Assembly (NCBI RefSeq): GCF_018070075.1
Contig: NZ_JAGPXE010000017.1
Location: 62,001-126,000, forward strand
Reading direction: 5' to 3'
From: Saccharopolyspora endophytica
Lineage (GTDB): Bacteria > Actinomycetota > Actinomycetes > Mycobacteriales > Pseudonocardiaceae
DNA: 64,000 bases
Positions 23,936-31,451 of this stretch are shown here, in pieces (position 1 is the first letter of the stretch; every line of letters begins with the position of its first letter). The position numbers and the translations under genes were made by a program. The notes under the pieces are model-generated. The model was not told the DNA's origin, searched no databases, and saw only the letters and a program-made list of their open reading frames with translations.

Positions 23936-24952
23936 CTACGAGTAGTGCAGAACTCCTCCGACGCGCTCCGCGCCGAGCTCGTCCTGCAGGACCAGGACGT
24001 CCAGGTGCGCCGCGGTTTCGAGCACCGCCATCATCTGGTTGAACACGTCGAGGTCGTCGAAGGCGCGCTCGCGCCGGGTCCAGGTCAGCGCCCGAGCGGC
24101 CTCGTAGGCCGTGCTCGCACCGGCCGCGACGACCGCGGCGGTGCCCACCAGCCGCGCGTCGTGGTGGGCCAGCAGCTCGTCGACCCGGTCGTGGACGCTG
24201 TCGGTGACGGGCCCGTGAGCGGGCAGCAGCCGCATGTCCGGCAGGCCGCGCACCAGCCGCAACGAGGCCAGGTAGTCGCGCAGCGGGCTCGCGGTCGGCG
24301 CCTGCTCGAAGCCGATGGACGGGGTGATGTGCGGCAGCACGTGATCACCGGCGAACATCAGCCCCGCCTGCTCCTCCAGGAACACCAGGTGGCCACGGGT
24401 GTGCCCGGGCGTGGGCATGGCGCGCAGCTGCCGGTCGGACAGGCCGAGGTCGGTGGTGGCGTTGATCCAGGCGTCGGGCCTCTCCCAGACGTGGTTGCGG
24501 GGCGCGTCCGAGCGCACGCTCAGCAGCGCGTCGCGGACCGGTTTCGCGCCGTGCTCGGCCAGGAGCTCCAGCTGGCGGTCCATGGACCGGTGGTCCGGGG
24601 ACATGAGCCGGTCGAGGGTGTGCCGCTCCTCCTCGCCGAGCATCACCTCGGAGCCGAACTCGCGGCGCAGCGTGAGCGCCTGCGTGTAGTGGTCGCGGTG
24701 CGCGTGGGTGACCAGGAAGCGGGTGATGTCGCCGGCACCGGCGCCGATCTGGGCGAGCGCGGCGTCGAGCTGCCGGCGGGATTCGTCCAGGGCCCAGCCG
24801 CCGTCGACGAGGGTCAGCGAGTCGCCGTCGGCGATGGCGTAGACGTTGACCGCGCGGAGGCCGTCGTTGGGCAGCGGCAGCGGGATCCGGTGCACGCCCG
24901 GCGCCACCTCGAACGCCCCCGGCTCCATCCACTCGTACCGCGACTCACCCAT
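23936..24952 (-). CDS. MBL-fold metallo-hydrolase
   Basis: 338 aa from the ATG at 24952 with GGAGG 8 nt upstream; the longer frame to 25018 runs through the operator and is unlikely. The metallo-beta-lactamase signature THAHRDHYTQA is near residue 92, downstream His in PTPGHTRGHL near 182 and GDHVLPH near 205, giving a complete dinuclear metal site. The C-terminal helical domain (EAARALTWTRRERAFDDL) resembles beta-lactamase-associated winged-helix regions of LACTB2-like hydrolases. Substrate unknown. Expression is probably set by the palindrome at 24988-25015. Confidence 0.88.
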   Translation of the reverse strand: MGESRYEWMEPGAFEVAPGVHRIPLPLPNDGLRAVNVYAIADGDSLTLVDGGWALDESRRQLDAALAQIGAGAGDITRFLVTHAHRDHYTQALTLRREFGSEVMLGEEERHTLDRLMSPDHRSMDRQLELLAEHGAKPVRDALLSVRSDAPRNHVWERPDAWINATTDLGLSDRQLRAMPTPGHTRGHLVFLEEQAGLMFAGDHVLPHITPSIGFEQAPTASPLRDYLASLRLVRGLPDMRLLPAHGPVTDSVHDRVDELLAHHDARLVGTAAVVAAGASTAYEAARALTWTRRERAFDDLDVFNQMMAVLETAAHLDVLVLQDELGAERVGGVLHYS

Positions 24953-24987
24953 GGCGACACCTCCAGAGACCCGATCCACCAGCTCTA

Positions 24988-25015
24988 CCACACATACCAA
25001 CCGGTTGGTGTGTGG
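24988..25015. promoter_or_regulatory. 28-bp near-perfect palindrome, TetR-type operator
   Basis: Centred between 25001 and 25002 with core ACCAACCGGTTGGT extended by CACA/TGTG arms; only one pair mismatches. It lies 36 bp upstream of the MBL hydrolase start and between it and the divergent GntR gene. The form is typical of TetR-family operators, yet no TetR gene is adjacent. Confidence 0.75.
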
Positions 25016-25154
25016 CAACGCTCACTGGTGCAGTAGACTCCCCGGATCCAGATCACCCATGCGTCCACTGTGGACGCGGGAGCGGACGTTGACCTTGTTG
25101 GCGCGAGAACCGCGGGTTCTCGCGGTGTGCCGATCGCGAACGGGCGGAGACCGC

Positions 25155-25808
25155 GTGTCGTTGCCGGAAGAGCTGTCCGAACAGCTTCTCGGGTCGATCA
25201 TCGACGGGACCTACCCGCCCGGTGCCGCGCTGCCCTCCGAACCCGAGCTCGCCGAGCTGTTCTCGATGAGCCGGCTGACCGTGCGCGAGGCCGTCAAGGC
25301 GCTGCGGGTGCAGAACGTCGTGCGCATCGAGCGCGGACGCGGAACCTACGTCAATCCGCCGGCCGAGTGGACCTCCCTTCACCCGATGATCCGCGCCGCG
25401 ACCTCCCCCGGAGCCGATCCCGAGGTCGTCGCCGGGATCCACGAAGCGCGGCGGATGCTGGAATCCGGGATCGCCGAGCTCGCCACGATCAAGCGCACCG
25501 ACGCCGACCTGCGGCACCTGCGCGAGCAGCTGCGGAAGATGCGCGAGGCCGACACGCCCGAAGCGGACGCCACCGCCCACATCGCCTTCCACCAGGCGAT
25601 CGTGCGCGCCACCGGCAACGCCTTCGTCCCACTGCTCTTCGAACCGTTCATGCGGCTGCTGGCCGAGCTGCCGGTGGAGACCGACCCCGGTGCGATCGCG
25701 CGCCACGAGCGGCTGCTGACCGCGATCGAGGCCGGCGACCCTGCCGAGGCGCGCCGAGTCATGGCCGCTCACCTGCGTTCTCAGCAGAACCGACCGCGAA
25801 CCGCGTAA
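25155..25808 (+). CDS. GntR-family regulator, FadR subfamily
   Basis: 217 aa from GTG 25155 with GGGCGGAGA upstream; the open frame extends further but is not conserved-looking. N-terminal winged helix: LGSIIDGTYPPGAALPSEPE near residue 11, then LAELFSMSRLTVREAVKALR and GRGTYV near 65. The C-terminal all-helical FCD ligand domain has ELHxxR-like EARRMLESGIAELA near 100, AHIAFHQAIVRATGN near 140 and ERLLTAIEAGD near 185; metal-binding Asp/His positions are present. FadR-type proteins sense organic acids or acyl-CoA. It stands 49 bp before the CocE-hydrolase operon and is the likely regulator. Confidence 0.88.
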   Translation: MSLPEELSEQLLGSIIDGTYPPGAALPSEPELAELFSMSRLTVREAVKALRVQNVVRIERGRGTYVNPPAEWTSLHPMIRAATSPGADPEVVAGIHEARRMLESGIAELATIKRTDADLRHLREQLRKMREADTPEADATAHIAFHQAIVRATGNAFVPLLFEPFMRLLAELPVETDPGAIARHERLLTAIEAGDPAEARRVMAAHLRSQQNRPRTA

Positions 25809-25832
25809 CCTCGGCCGCGCATGATCGTTGAT

Positions 25833-25852
25833 CTCCCGGAATTCCCGGGAGG
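25833..25852 (+). promoter_or_regulatory. Inverted repeat over the ribosome-binding site of the CocE-type hydrolase
   Basis: CTCCCGG (25833-25839) pairs with CCGGGAG (25845-25851), loop AATTC. The right arm includes the GGGAGG ribosome-binding site used by the ATG at 25858, so it could mask translation or serve as a protein-binding site. Confidence 0.5.
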
Positions 25853-25857
25853 TCTGA

Positions 25858-27711
25858 ATGCGTCGCTCATTGCTGGCCCTGCTCCTCGCCCTGCTGACCG
25901 GGCTCGCCGGTCTCACCGCCGCCGATGCCGCACCGACGTCCGGGTGGACGGCCCGAGCCGAGGAGCACCCCGGCTCGGTGACCGAGACCGACGTCGAGGT
26001 CCCGATGTCCGACGGCACCGTCCTGCGCGCCGACGTGCGACGCCCGGCCGACGCCGAGGGAAACCCGGTCGAGGGCCGCTTCCCCGTGCTGCTGACCATC
26101 ACCGCCTACAACAAGTCGATCATCAGCGGGCCCAGCGCCGCGGCGATCGACAGTGACCCGGACTTCTTCGTCAAGCGCGGCTACGTGCACGTCACCGTCG
26201 ACGCGCGCGGCACGGGCTCCTCCGCCGGCGACTGGCAGGCGTTCAGCGCGCGGGAGAACACCGACTCGGGCGAGATCGTGAACTGGGCGGCCTCACCGGA
26301 ACGGCCGTGGAGCAACGGCGCGGTCGGCATGCACGGCGCGTCGTACATGGGCATCAGCCAGCTGTTCGCGGCGGGCAACCGGCCGCCCGGGCTCAAGGCG
26401 ATCTTCCCGCAGGTCCCGGCCGTGGACACCTACCGCGACGTGGTCGCCTCCGGCGGCGCGCTGGACGTCGGGTTCATCCCGCTGTGGATGGGCCTGGTCA
26501 CCGGAACCGGGCTGATCCCACCGGCTTACGGCCCCGCCGAGCCGGACAACGCGCTGCAGATGTACCTCGACCGCGTCCAGGGCGCCACGAGCTTCACCGC
26601 GCCGACGCTGCTGGAGGCCACCCTCGGCCTCAACGCCGCCTTCGACGGCCCCTTCTACGCCGAGCGCTCCCCCGCGAGCGTCCTCGACCGCATCGACGTG
26701 CCGACCTTCCTGGTCGGCGGCGAGTACGACCTGTTCCAGCGCGGCACGCCGATGGTGTTCGACAGCCTGCGGCAGCGCGGCGTCCCGGTGAAGATGATCT
26801 TCGGCCCGTGGGACCACATGCAGGGCAGCGGGGACGGCATCGCCGAGGCCGGGCACGGCACGCTGCAGGAACTCCAGCTGCGCTGGTTCGACCACCACGT
26901 GCGCGGGCAGGCCGATCCGTCCCTGGACACCGACATCCCGCCGCTGACCTACCACGAGATCGGTTCCGGGCAGTGGTTCGAGGCCGACCAGTGGATCGGT
27001 GAGCAGCGCGCCCGCAGCTTCCAGCTCTCCGGCACCTCGCTGCCCGGACTGCCCGGCGGGCTCGTGGACTCCGACCCGCAACCGGGTCGGAGCACCGTCG
27101 CACCGCTGCCCGTCTCCGGGCTGTGCACGCGCTCGACCAACCAGTGGACCGCGGGAATGCCCAACGCCATCGGCATCGCCCAGCTCTGCCACGACAACCG
27201 GTGGAACGACCTCTCCGGCGCGGTGTTCGAGACCGAGCCGATGACCGAGGCGATGCGGATGCGCGGCCCGATCAACGCTCACCTCCACGCCTCCACGCCC
27301 ACCGGCAACGGGATGCTGTCGGTGTCGGTGTCCTCGGTGGCACCCGACGGCGCGGTCAACCGGCTCACCGGGGGCTGGCAGGTGCTCTCCCACCGAGCCC
27401 TCGACGAGTCGCGCTCGCGCTACCTCGACGGCGAGCTGATCCAGCCGTTCCACCCGTTCACCGAGGAAGCCCAGCGCACGATGGAGCCAGGCGAGGTCGA
27501 GCCGGTCGACGTCGAGGTGTTCCCGACCGCCGCGGTCATCCCGCCCGGCCACAAGCTGCGGATCTCGGTGCAGGCCTTCGACGTTCCGCACCTGCTGCCC
27601 ACGGTGCGCGACCTGCCCGCCGCGCTGTCGCCCGTTGCCATCCACAACTCCCCGGAGCATCCTTCGGAGATCACGCTGCCCGTCATCCCGGCCACGGAGG
27701 GAACCCGATGA
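25858..27711 (+). CDS. Secreted CocE/NonD-family hydrolase (X-Pro dipeptidyl-peptidase-like)
   Basis: 617 aa with a Sec signal peptide (MRRSLLALLLALLTGLAG, cleavage likely after ADAA near residue 25). The alpha/beta-hydrolase domain has the nucleophile Ser162 in GMHGASYMGIS, the Asp in GGEYDLFQRG near 297 and His in FGPWDHMQG near 323. The C-terminal jelly-roll (PepX_C) domain follows, with PGHKLRISVQAFDVP near 562. Family members cleave esters or acyl-proline bonds outside the cell. The stop overlaps the next start by ATGA, tying it to the oxygenase gene. Confidence 0.9.
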   Translation: MRRSLLALLLALLTGLAGLTAADAAPTSGWTARAEEHPGSVTETDVEVPMSDGTVLRADVRRPADAEGNPVEGRFPVLLTITAYNKSIISGPSAAAIDSDPDFFVKRGYVHVTVDARGTGSSAGDWQAFSARENTDSGEIVNWAASPERPWSNGAVGMHGASYMGISQLFAAGNRPPGLKAIFPQVPAVDTYRDVVASGGALDVGFIPLWMGLVTGTGLIPPAYGPAEPDNALQMYLDRVQGATSFTAPTLLEATLGLNAAFDGPFYAERSPASVLDRIDVPTFLVGGEYDLFQRGTPMVFDSLRQRGVPVKMIFGPWDHMQGSGDGIAEAGHGTLQELQLRWFDHHVRGQADPSLDTDIPPLTYHEIGSGQWFEADQWIGEQRARSFQLSGTSLPGLPGGLVDSDPQPGRSTVAPLPVSGLCTRSTNQWTAGMPNAIGIAQLCHDNRWNDLSGAVFETEPMTEAMRMRGPINAHLHASTPTGNGMLSVSVSSVAPDGAVNRLTGGWQVLSHRALDESRSRYLDGELIQPFHPFTEEAQRTMEPGEVEPVDVEVFPTAAVIPPGHKLRISVQAFDVPHLLPTVRDLPAALSPVAIHNSPEHPSEITLPVIPATEGTR

Positions 27712-28553
27712 CCGTTGCGGTCACCGACATCGTCGACACCGCCCGCTACCCGCTCCACGATCCCGGCGGCGAGGGCTGGGTCCGGGCAGTGGAATCCGTG
27801 CGCGCGGAACTGCGCGAATCCGGGTGCAGCGTGCTGCGCGACTTCGTGGCCGCCGAGCACCGGGAGGCGCTGCGAGCCGAGTGCGCGAGCATCGCCGATC
27901 GCGCGTACTACGAGGAGCAGACGGTCAACGTCTACAACACCGCGCCCGACGACTCGCTGCCCGACGGGCACCCGGCGAGGCGGACCACGTTGCGCGGCAA
28001 CGCCTTCGTGGCGCGCGAGGACATCCCGGCCGAGCACCTCATCCACAGGCTCTACACCGACGAGCTGTTCCAGCGCTTCCTCGCCGACTGCCTGGAACGG
28101 CCCCGGATCCACCCGCTGGAGGACCCGCTGGCCGGGCTCGTGGTCAACATCGTCAACCCGGGCAAAGAGCACCCGTGGCACTTCGACACCAACGAGTTCG
28201 CGGTCAGCATGCTCACCCAGCAGCCGCAGGACGGCGGGGTCTTCGAGTACTGCCCGCACATCCGCTCGGCCGAGTCGGAGAACTTCGCCGACGTCGGCGA
28301 GGTGATCAACGGCGGCGGCCGGGGCCGGGTGCGCCAACTGCCGCTGCGACCGGGGGATCTGCAGCTGTTCCACGGCCGGTACGCGTTGCACCGGGTCAGC
28401 GCCGTCGCAGGGGAAGTCGCCCGGCATTCGGCGATCTTCGCCTACAGTGATCGTCCAGGGGTGGTGGGATCCGCGGAACGCACCCGGCAGCTTTTCGGCC
28501 GGGTGACCGCGGCTCACGGGACCACCGCCCGCACCGACGACCTGCTCGACTGA
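27708..28553 (+). CDS. Fe(II)/2-oxoglutarate oxygenase of the BesD/ArpA-like family, predicted hydroxylase
   Basis: 281 aa. The N-terminal segment NVYNTAPDDSLPDGHPARR near residue 70 and the core HPWHFDTNEFAVSML with GGVFEYCPHIRSAE are characteristic of the family that includes the free-amino-acid halogenase BesD. The metal ligands are His158, Asp160 and His228 (ALHRVSAVAG). Halogenases replace the Asp with Gly, so this should hydroxylate rather than halogenate. LQLFHGRYALHRVS also resembles the 2OG-anchoring region. Translationally coupled to the upstream hydrolase; a terminator-like hairpin separates it from the acyltransferase gene. Substrate is likely an amino acid or derivative (inference). 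Confidence 0.82.
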   Translation: MTVAVTDIVDTARYPLHDPGGEGWVRAVESVRAELRESGCSVLRDFVAAEHREALRAECASIADRAYYEEQTVNVYNTAPDDSLPDGHPARRTTLRGNAFVAREDIPAEHLIHRLYTDELFQRFLADCLERPRIHPLEDPLAGLVVNIVNPGKEHPWHFDTNEFAVSMLTQQPQDGGVFEYCPHIRSAESENFADVGEVINGGGRGRVRQLPLRPGDLQLFHGRYALHRVSAVAGEVARHSAIFAYSDRPGVVGSAERTRQLFGRVTAAHGTTARTDDLLD

Positions 28554-28565
28554 GGCGTTCGTCGA

Positions 28566-28594
28566 AGCCCCGGCGGTGCGAGCCGCTCGGGGCT
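28566..28594 (+). terminator. Hairpin between oxygenase and acyltransferase genes
   Basis: AGCCCCG (28566-28572) pairs with CGGGGCT (28588-28594) and the inner GCGG with CCGC. A second short hairpin, GTGGC-TCC-GCCAC, follows near 28609-28621. It may end or attenuate transcription before 28655. Confidence 0.6.
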
Positions 28595-28654
28595 CACCAG
28601 GACGAGAGTGGCTCCGCCACTTCGAAACAGGACCTAGAGACGATCGAGGTTGCT

Positions 28655-30418
28655 TTGCGCACCAGCACTTTCGGCAACGAGGACGCGCTCCCCCGGGTTC
28701 CGCTGCCCACGCTCGAGGACAGCGGCGCCCGGTTCCTGCAGTGGTGCGCGCCGCTGCTGAGCGAGGACGAGCTGTCCGCCACCCGGCAGGCCGTCGAGGA
28801 GTTCCTCAACTCCGACACCGCCAAGGAGCTGCACGCCTCCCTGACGGCCTACGCGGGCCAGGACGACGTGCACAGCTGGCTGGACGAGTTCTGGCGCGAC
28901 CGCTACCTGGGCCGCCGGGACCGGATCGCGCTCAACGCGAACTTCTTCTTCCTGTTCAACGACACCGACGACGACCAGATCACCCGCGCGGTGCGGCTCA
29001 TCGCGGCGTCGGTGGACCACAAGCTGGCGCTGGACACCGAGTCGGTGCCGCCGACGGCGCGGCGCGGACAGCCGCTGTCGATGCAGCAGCACCGGTACCT
29101 GTTCTCCACCACCCGCATCCCCCGCGCCGAGCGCGACGGGGTGCGGGCGCCCAACACCCCCGAGCAGCCCGGCCCCAGCCAGGCCCGGCACATCGTGGTG
29201 TTCTTCCGCGGCAACGCATTCCGCCTCGACGTGATCGGGCAGGACGGCGTCCCGCACACCCTCGACGAGCTCGCCGAAGCGCTGCGCCAGGTCATCGCCA
29301 CCACCGACCGCGGACCCGGGGTCGGCGCGCTGACCAGCCACGACCGCGCTCGCTGGGCGGCCAACCGGGAGGCGCTGCTGGTCGACAACACCGGCTCGGT
29401 CGACGTGATCGAGACGGCGCTGTTCTGCCTGGCGCTGGAGCACGAGCTGCCCGCCGACACCGACGGCAAGTGCAAGCAGCTGCTGGCCGGGGACCCGACC
29501 GACCGCTGGTTCGACAAGGGCGTCACGCTGATCGTGTTCCCCGACGGCTCGGCGGGCATCAACGGCGAGCACTGCCTGCTGGACGGCACCACCATCGTCG
29601 AGTTCGTCGACTCGCTCATGGCGGGCACCGCCGAATCCCACTCGCAGTCCTCGGGCGCGGCCCCGCAGGGCGCGCCGGAGCCCCGGGCGCTGGAATTCCG
29701 CCTCTCGCCCGAGCTCTCCGGCGAGATCGAGGCGGCCGCCAAGGACTACACGGCCTACGCCGACGCCACCGCGACCCGCACCGTGCGCTTCGACGACTTC
29801 GGCTCGGAGCGCTCCAAGGCGCTCGGCGTCTCGCCGGACGCGTTCGTGCAGATGGCCTTCCAGCTGGCGCACCGGCGTTCCAAGGGCTTCACCGGCGCGA
29901 CCTACGAGTCCATCGCGACCCGCCACTTCCACCACGGCCGCACCGAGGCGATGCGGGTGGTGACCCCGGAGATCCTCGACTTCGTCGCGGCGATGGAGGA
30001 TCCCGAGGCCGACCGCTCCACCCGCGAGCAGGCGTTCCGGCGCGCGGCCGACGCGCACGTCACGCGCGCCAAGGAGTGCCAGGCCGGGGACGCCCCCGAG
30101 CAGCACCTGTGGGAGCTGCAGCTCATCGCCGGCCGCCGGGGGCAGGACTTCGCGCCCGCGCTGTACCCCTCGCCCGGCTGGCAGAAGATGCGCGACGACT
30201 ACCTGAGCACCAGCGCCGCGCCGTCGGTGAACATCCAGTACTTCGGCTTCGGCGCCACCAGCGAGCACTGCATCGGCGTCGCCTACGTGCTGCTGCCGCA
30301 GAGCTTCAACGTGCACCTGAGCACGCCGCGCACGGTCGGCGAGCAGATGACCGCCTTCGCCGACCAGCTCGCCCGCGCGATCGACGAGCTCGCCGACCTC
30401 GTCGGCACCGGATCATGA
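28655..30418 (+). CDS. Choline/carnitine O-acyltransferase-family protein
   Basis: 587 aa, TTG start with only a weak GAGG upstream. The whole length follows the eukaryotic-type carnitine/choline acyltransferase fold: PRVPLPTLEDS near residue 13, VVFFRGNAFRLDV near 186, the catalytic His306 in GINGEHCLLDG and the C-terminal TSEHCIGVAYVLLPQSFNVHLS near 535-555 (acyl-CoA/carnitine region). Such enzymes move acyl groups between CoA and the hydroxyl of carnitine or choline. They are uncommon in bacteria. The stop overlaps the methyltransferase start by ATGA. Confidence 0.88.
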   Translation: MRTSTFGNEDALPRVPLPTLEDSGARFLQWCAPLLSEDELSATRQAVEEFLNSDTAKELHASLTAYAGQDDVHSWLDEFWRDRYLGRRDRIALNANFFFLFNDTDDDQITRAVRLIAASVDHKLALDTESVPPTARRGQPLSMQQHRYLFSTTRIPRAERDGVRAPNTPEQPGPSQARHIVVFFRGNAFRLDVIGQDGVPHTLDELAEALRQVIATTDRGPGVGALTSHDRARWAANREALLVDNTGSVDVIETALFCLALEHELPADTDGKCKQLLAGDPTDRWFDKGVTLIVFPDGSAGINGEHCLLDGTTIVEFVDSLMAGTAESHSQSSGAAPQGAPEPRALEFRLSPELSGEIEAAAKDYTAYADATATRTVRFDDFGSERSKALGVSPDAFVQMAFQLAHRRSKGFTGATYESIATRHFHHGRTEAMRVVTPEILDFVAAMEDPEADRSTREQAFRRAADAHVTRAKECQAGDAPEQHLWELQLIAGRRGQDFAPALYPSPGWQKMRDDYLSTSAAPSVNIQYFGFGATSEHCIGVAYVLLPQSFNVHLSTPRTVGEQMTAFADQLARAIDELADLVGTGS

Positions 30419-31218
30419 GCCTGACCGGAGAGCGCAAGGCCGACTTCAGCGACATCTACGCCCAGCCGGACCCGCGGGCGTACGTCTCGACGCTGGAGCG
30501 GTTCGAGTACCAGATCCCACAGCGCGCCACCCCGATCTTCCGCGAGGTGATCGGGGCGGCGCGCCCCGGGCGCGTCCTGGACGTCTGCTGCTCCTACGGC
30601 ATCAACTCGGCGCTGCTGAAGTCCGCTCAGGACCCGCGCGAAGTCCTCACCCGCTACACCGATCCGTCGGCGGCGCGGTGGTCGGCCGCCGAACTGGCCG
30701 CGGCCGACCGGGAGGAGTTCACCGGTGACCTCGACGTCGTCGGCTTGGACGTGTCGGAACCGGCGATCGCCTACGGCCGCGAGGCGGGGCTGCTGACCGA
30801 CGGGTGGGCCGAGAACCTCGAAACCACCGACCCCTCGCCCGAACTCGTCAAGGGGATCGCCGACACCGGCCTGATCATCTCCACCGGAGGGGTTGGCTAC
30901 GTCGGCCTGCCGACCTTCGAACGGCTCCTCGGCGCGATCGACCGGCCGCACGAGCTGTGGCTGGCGATCTTCGTGCTGCGCGTCTTCGACTACTCCGACA
31001 TCGCCGGGCTCCTGGCCGACCACGACCTGGTCACCGAGCGATTACCCGGGACCTTCCCGCAACGCCGCTTCGCCGACACCACCGAGCAGCAGGCCGCCGT
31101 CCACGACGTCGAACGCCAAGGCCTCGACCCCGAGGGCCTCGAAGCAGCCGGCTGGTACCACGCCCACTGCTACCTCACACGTCCCCGCAACGCCGAAGCC
31201 CCGCTCACCACCACCTGA
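30415..31218 (+). CDS. Class I SAM-dependent methyltransferase-like protein, atypical motif I
   Basis: 267 aa. Motif I reads RVLDVCCSYGINSALLK near residue 48, without the usual GxGxG. An acidic motif II-like stretch VVGLDVSEPAIAYGREAGL is near 102 and LIISTGGVGYVGLPTFERLL near 148 follows. The N-terminal FSDIYAQPDPRAYVSTLERF is family-like. Overlap with the acyltransferase by ATGA makes them one functional unit. It could N-methylate an amino acid to a betaine that the acyltransferase then acylates, but the sequence does not prove this. The palindrome array follows its stop. Confidence 0.72.
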   Translation: MSLTGERKADFSDIYAQPDPRAYVSTLERFEYQIPQRATPIFREVIGAARPGRVLDVCCSYGINSALLKSAQDPREVLTRYTDPSAARWSAAELAAADREEFTGDLDVVGLDVSEPAIAYGREAGLLTDGWAENLETTDPSPELVKGIADTGLIISTGGVGYVGLPTFERLLGAIDRPHELWLAIFVLRVFDYSDIAGLLADHDLVTERLPGTFPQRRFADTTEQQAAVHDVERQGLDPEGLEAAGWYHAHCYLTRPRNAEAPLTTT

Positions 31219-31249
31219 ACCCGCCCTGCCCAACCCCGCCCAGGCCCCC

Positions 31250-31389
31250 TCGAATTTCGCGCGAAATTCGAATGGCACCCCGCGCCCGGGCGTGTCTCAG
31301 CAGGTCACAGCCCTGAGGTCCGGGCTGGGTTCGAATTTCGCGCGAAATTCGAAGGCTGAAGTTCGCGGCCGAATTTCGCGCGAAATTCG
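31250..31389. repeat. Three-copy array of a perfect palindrome
   Basis: CGAATTTCGCGCGAAATTCG occurs at 31251-31270, 31332-31351 and 31370-31389. The first two extend symmetrically by at least one more base pair on each side. Centres are 81 and 38 bp apart. The copies stand out as A/T-bearing 20-mers in a 70% GC genome. They lie between convergent genes and could act as hairpin terminators or as a protein-binding array. Confidence 0.95.
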
Positions 31390-31451
31390 AAGGGGTGGAA
31401 CGTGTTGTCGGCCCCTGGGTGGTTGCTCGGGGCCGACGACGCGATTCCGGG

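Noticed and set aside
27708-28553. Radical halogenase of the BesD type
   Set aside because: The facial triad has Asp160 rather than Gly, leaving no chloride site, so hydroxylation is expected.
31250-31389. CRISPR array
   Set aside because: Repeats are palindromic, only three, and the spacers are of unequal length (about 60 and 18 bp), with no cas genes.
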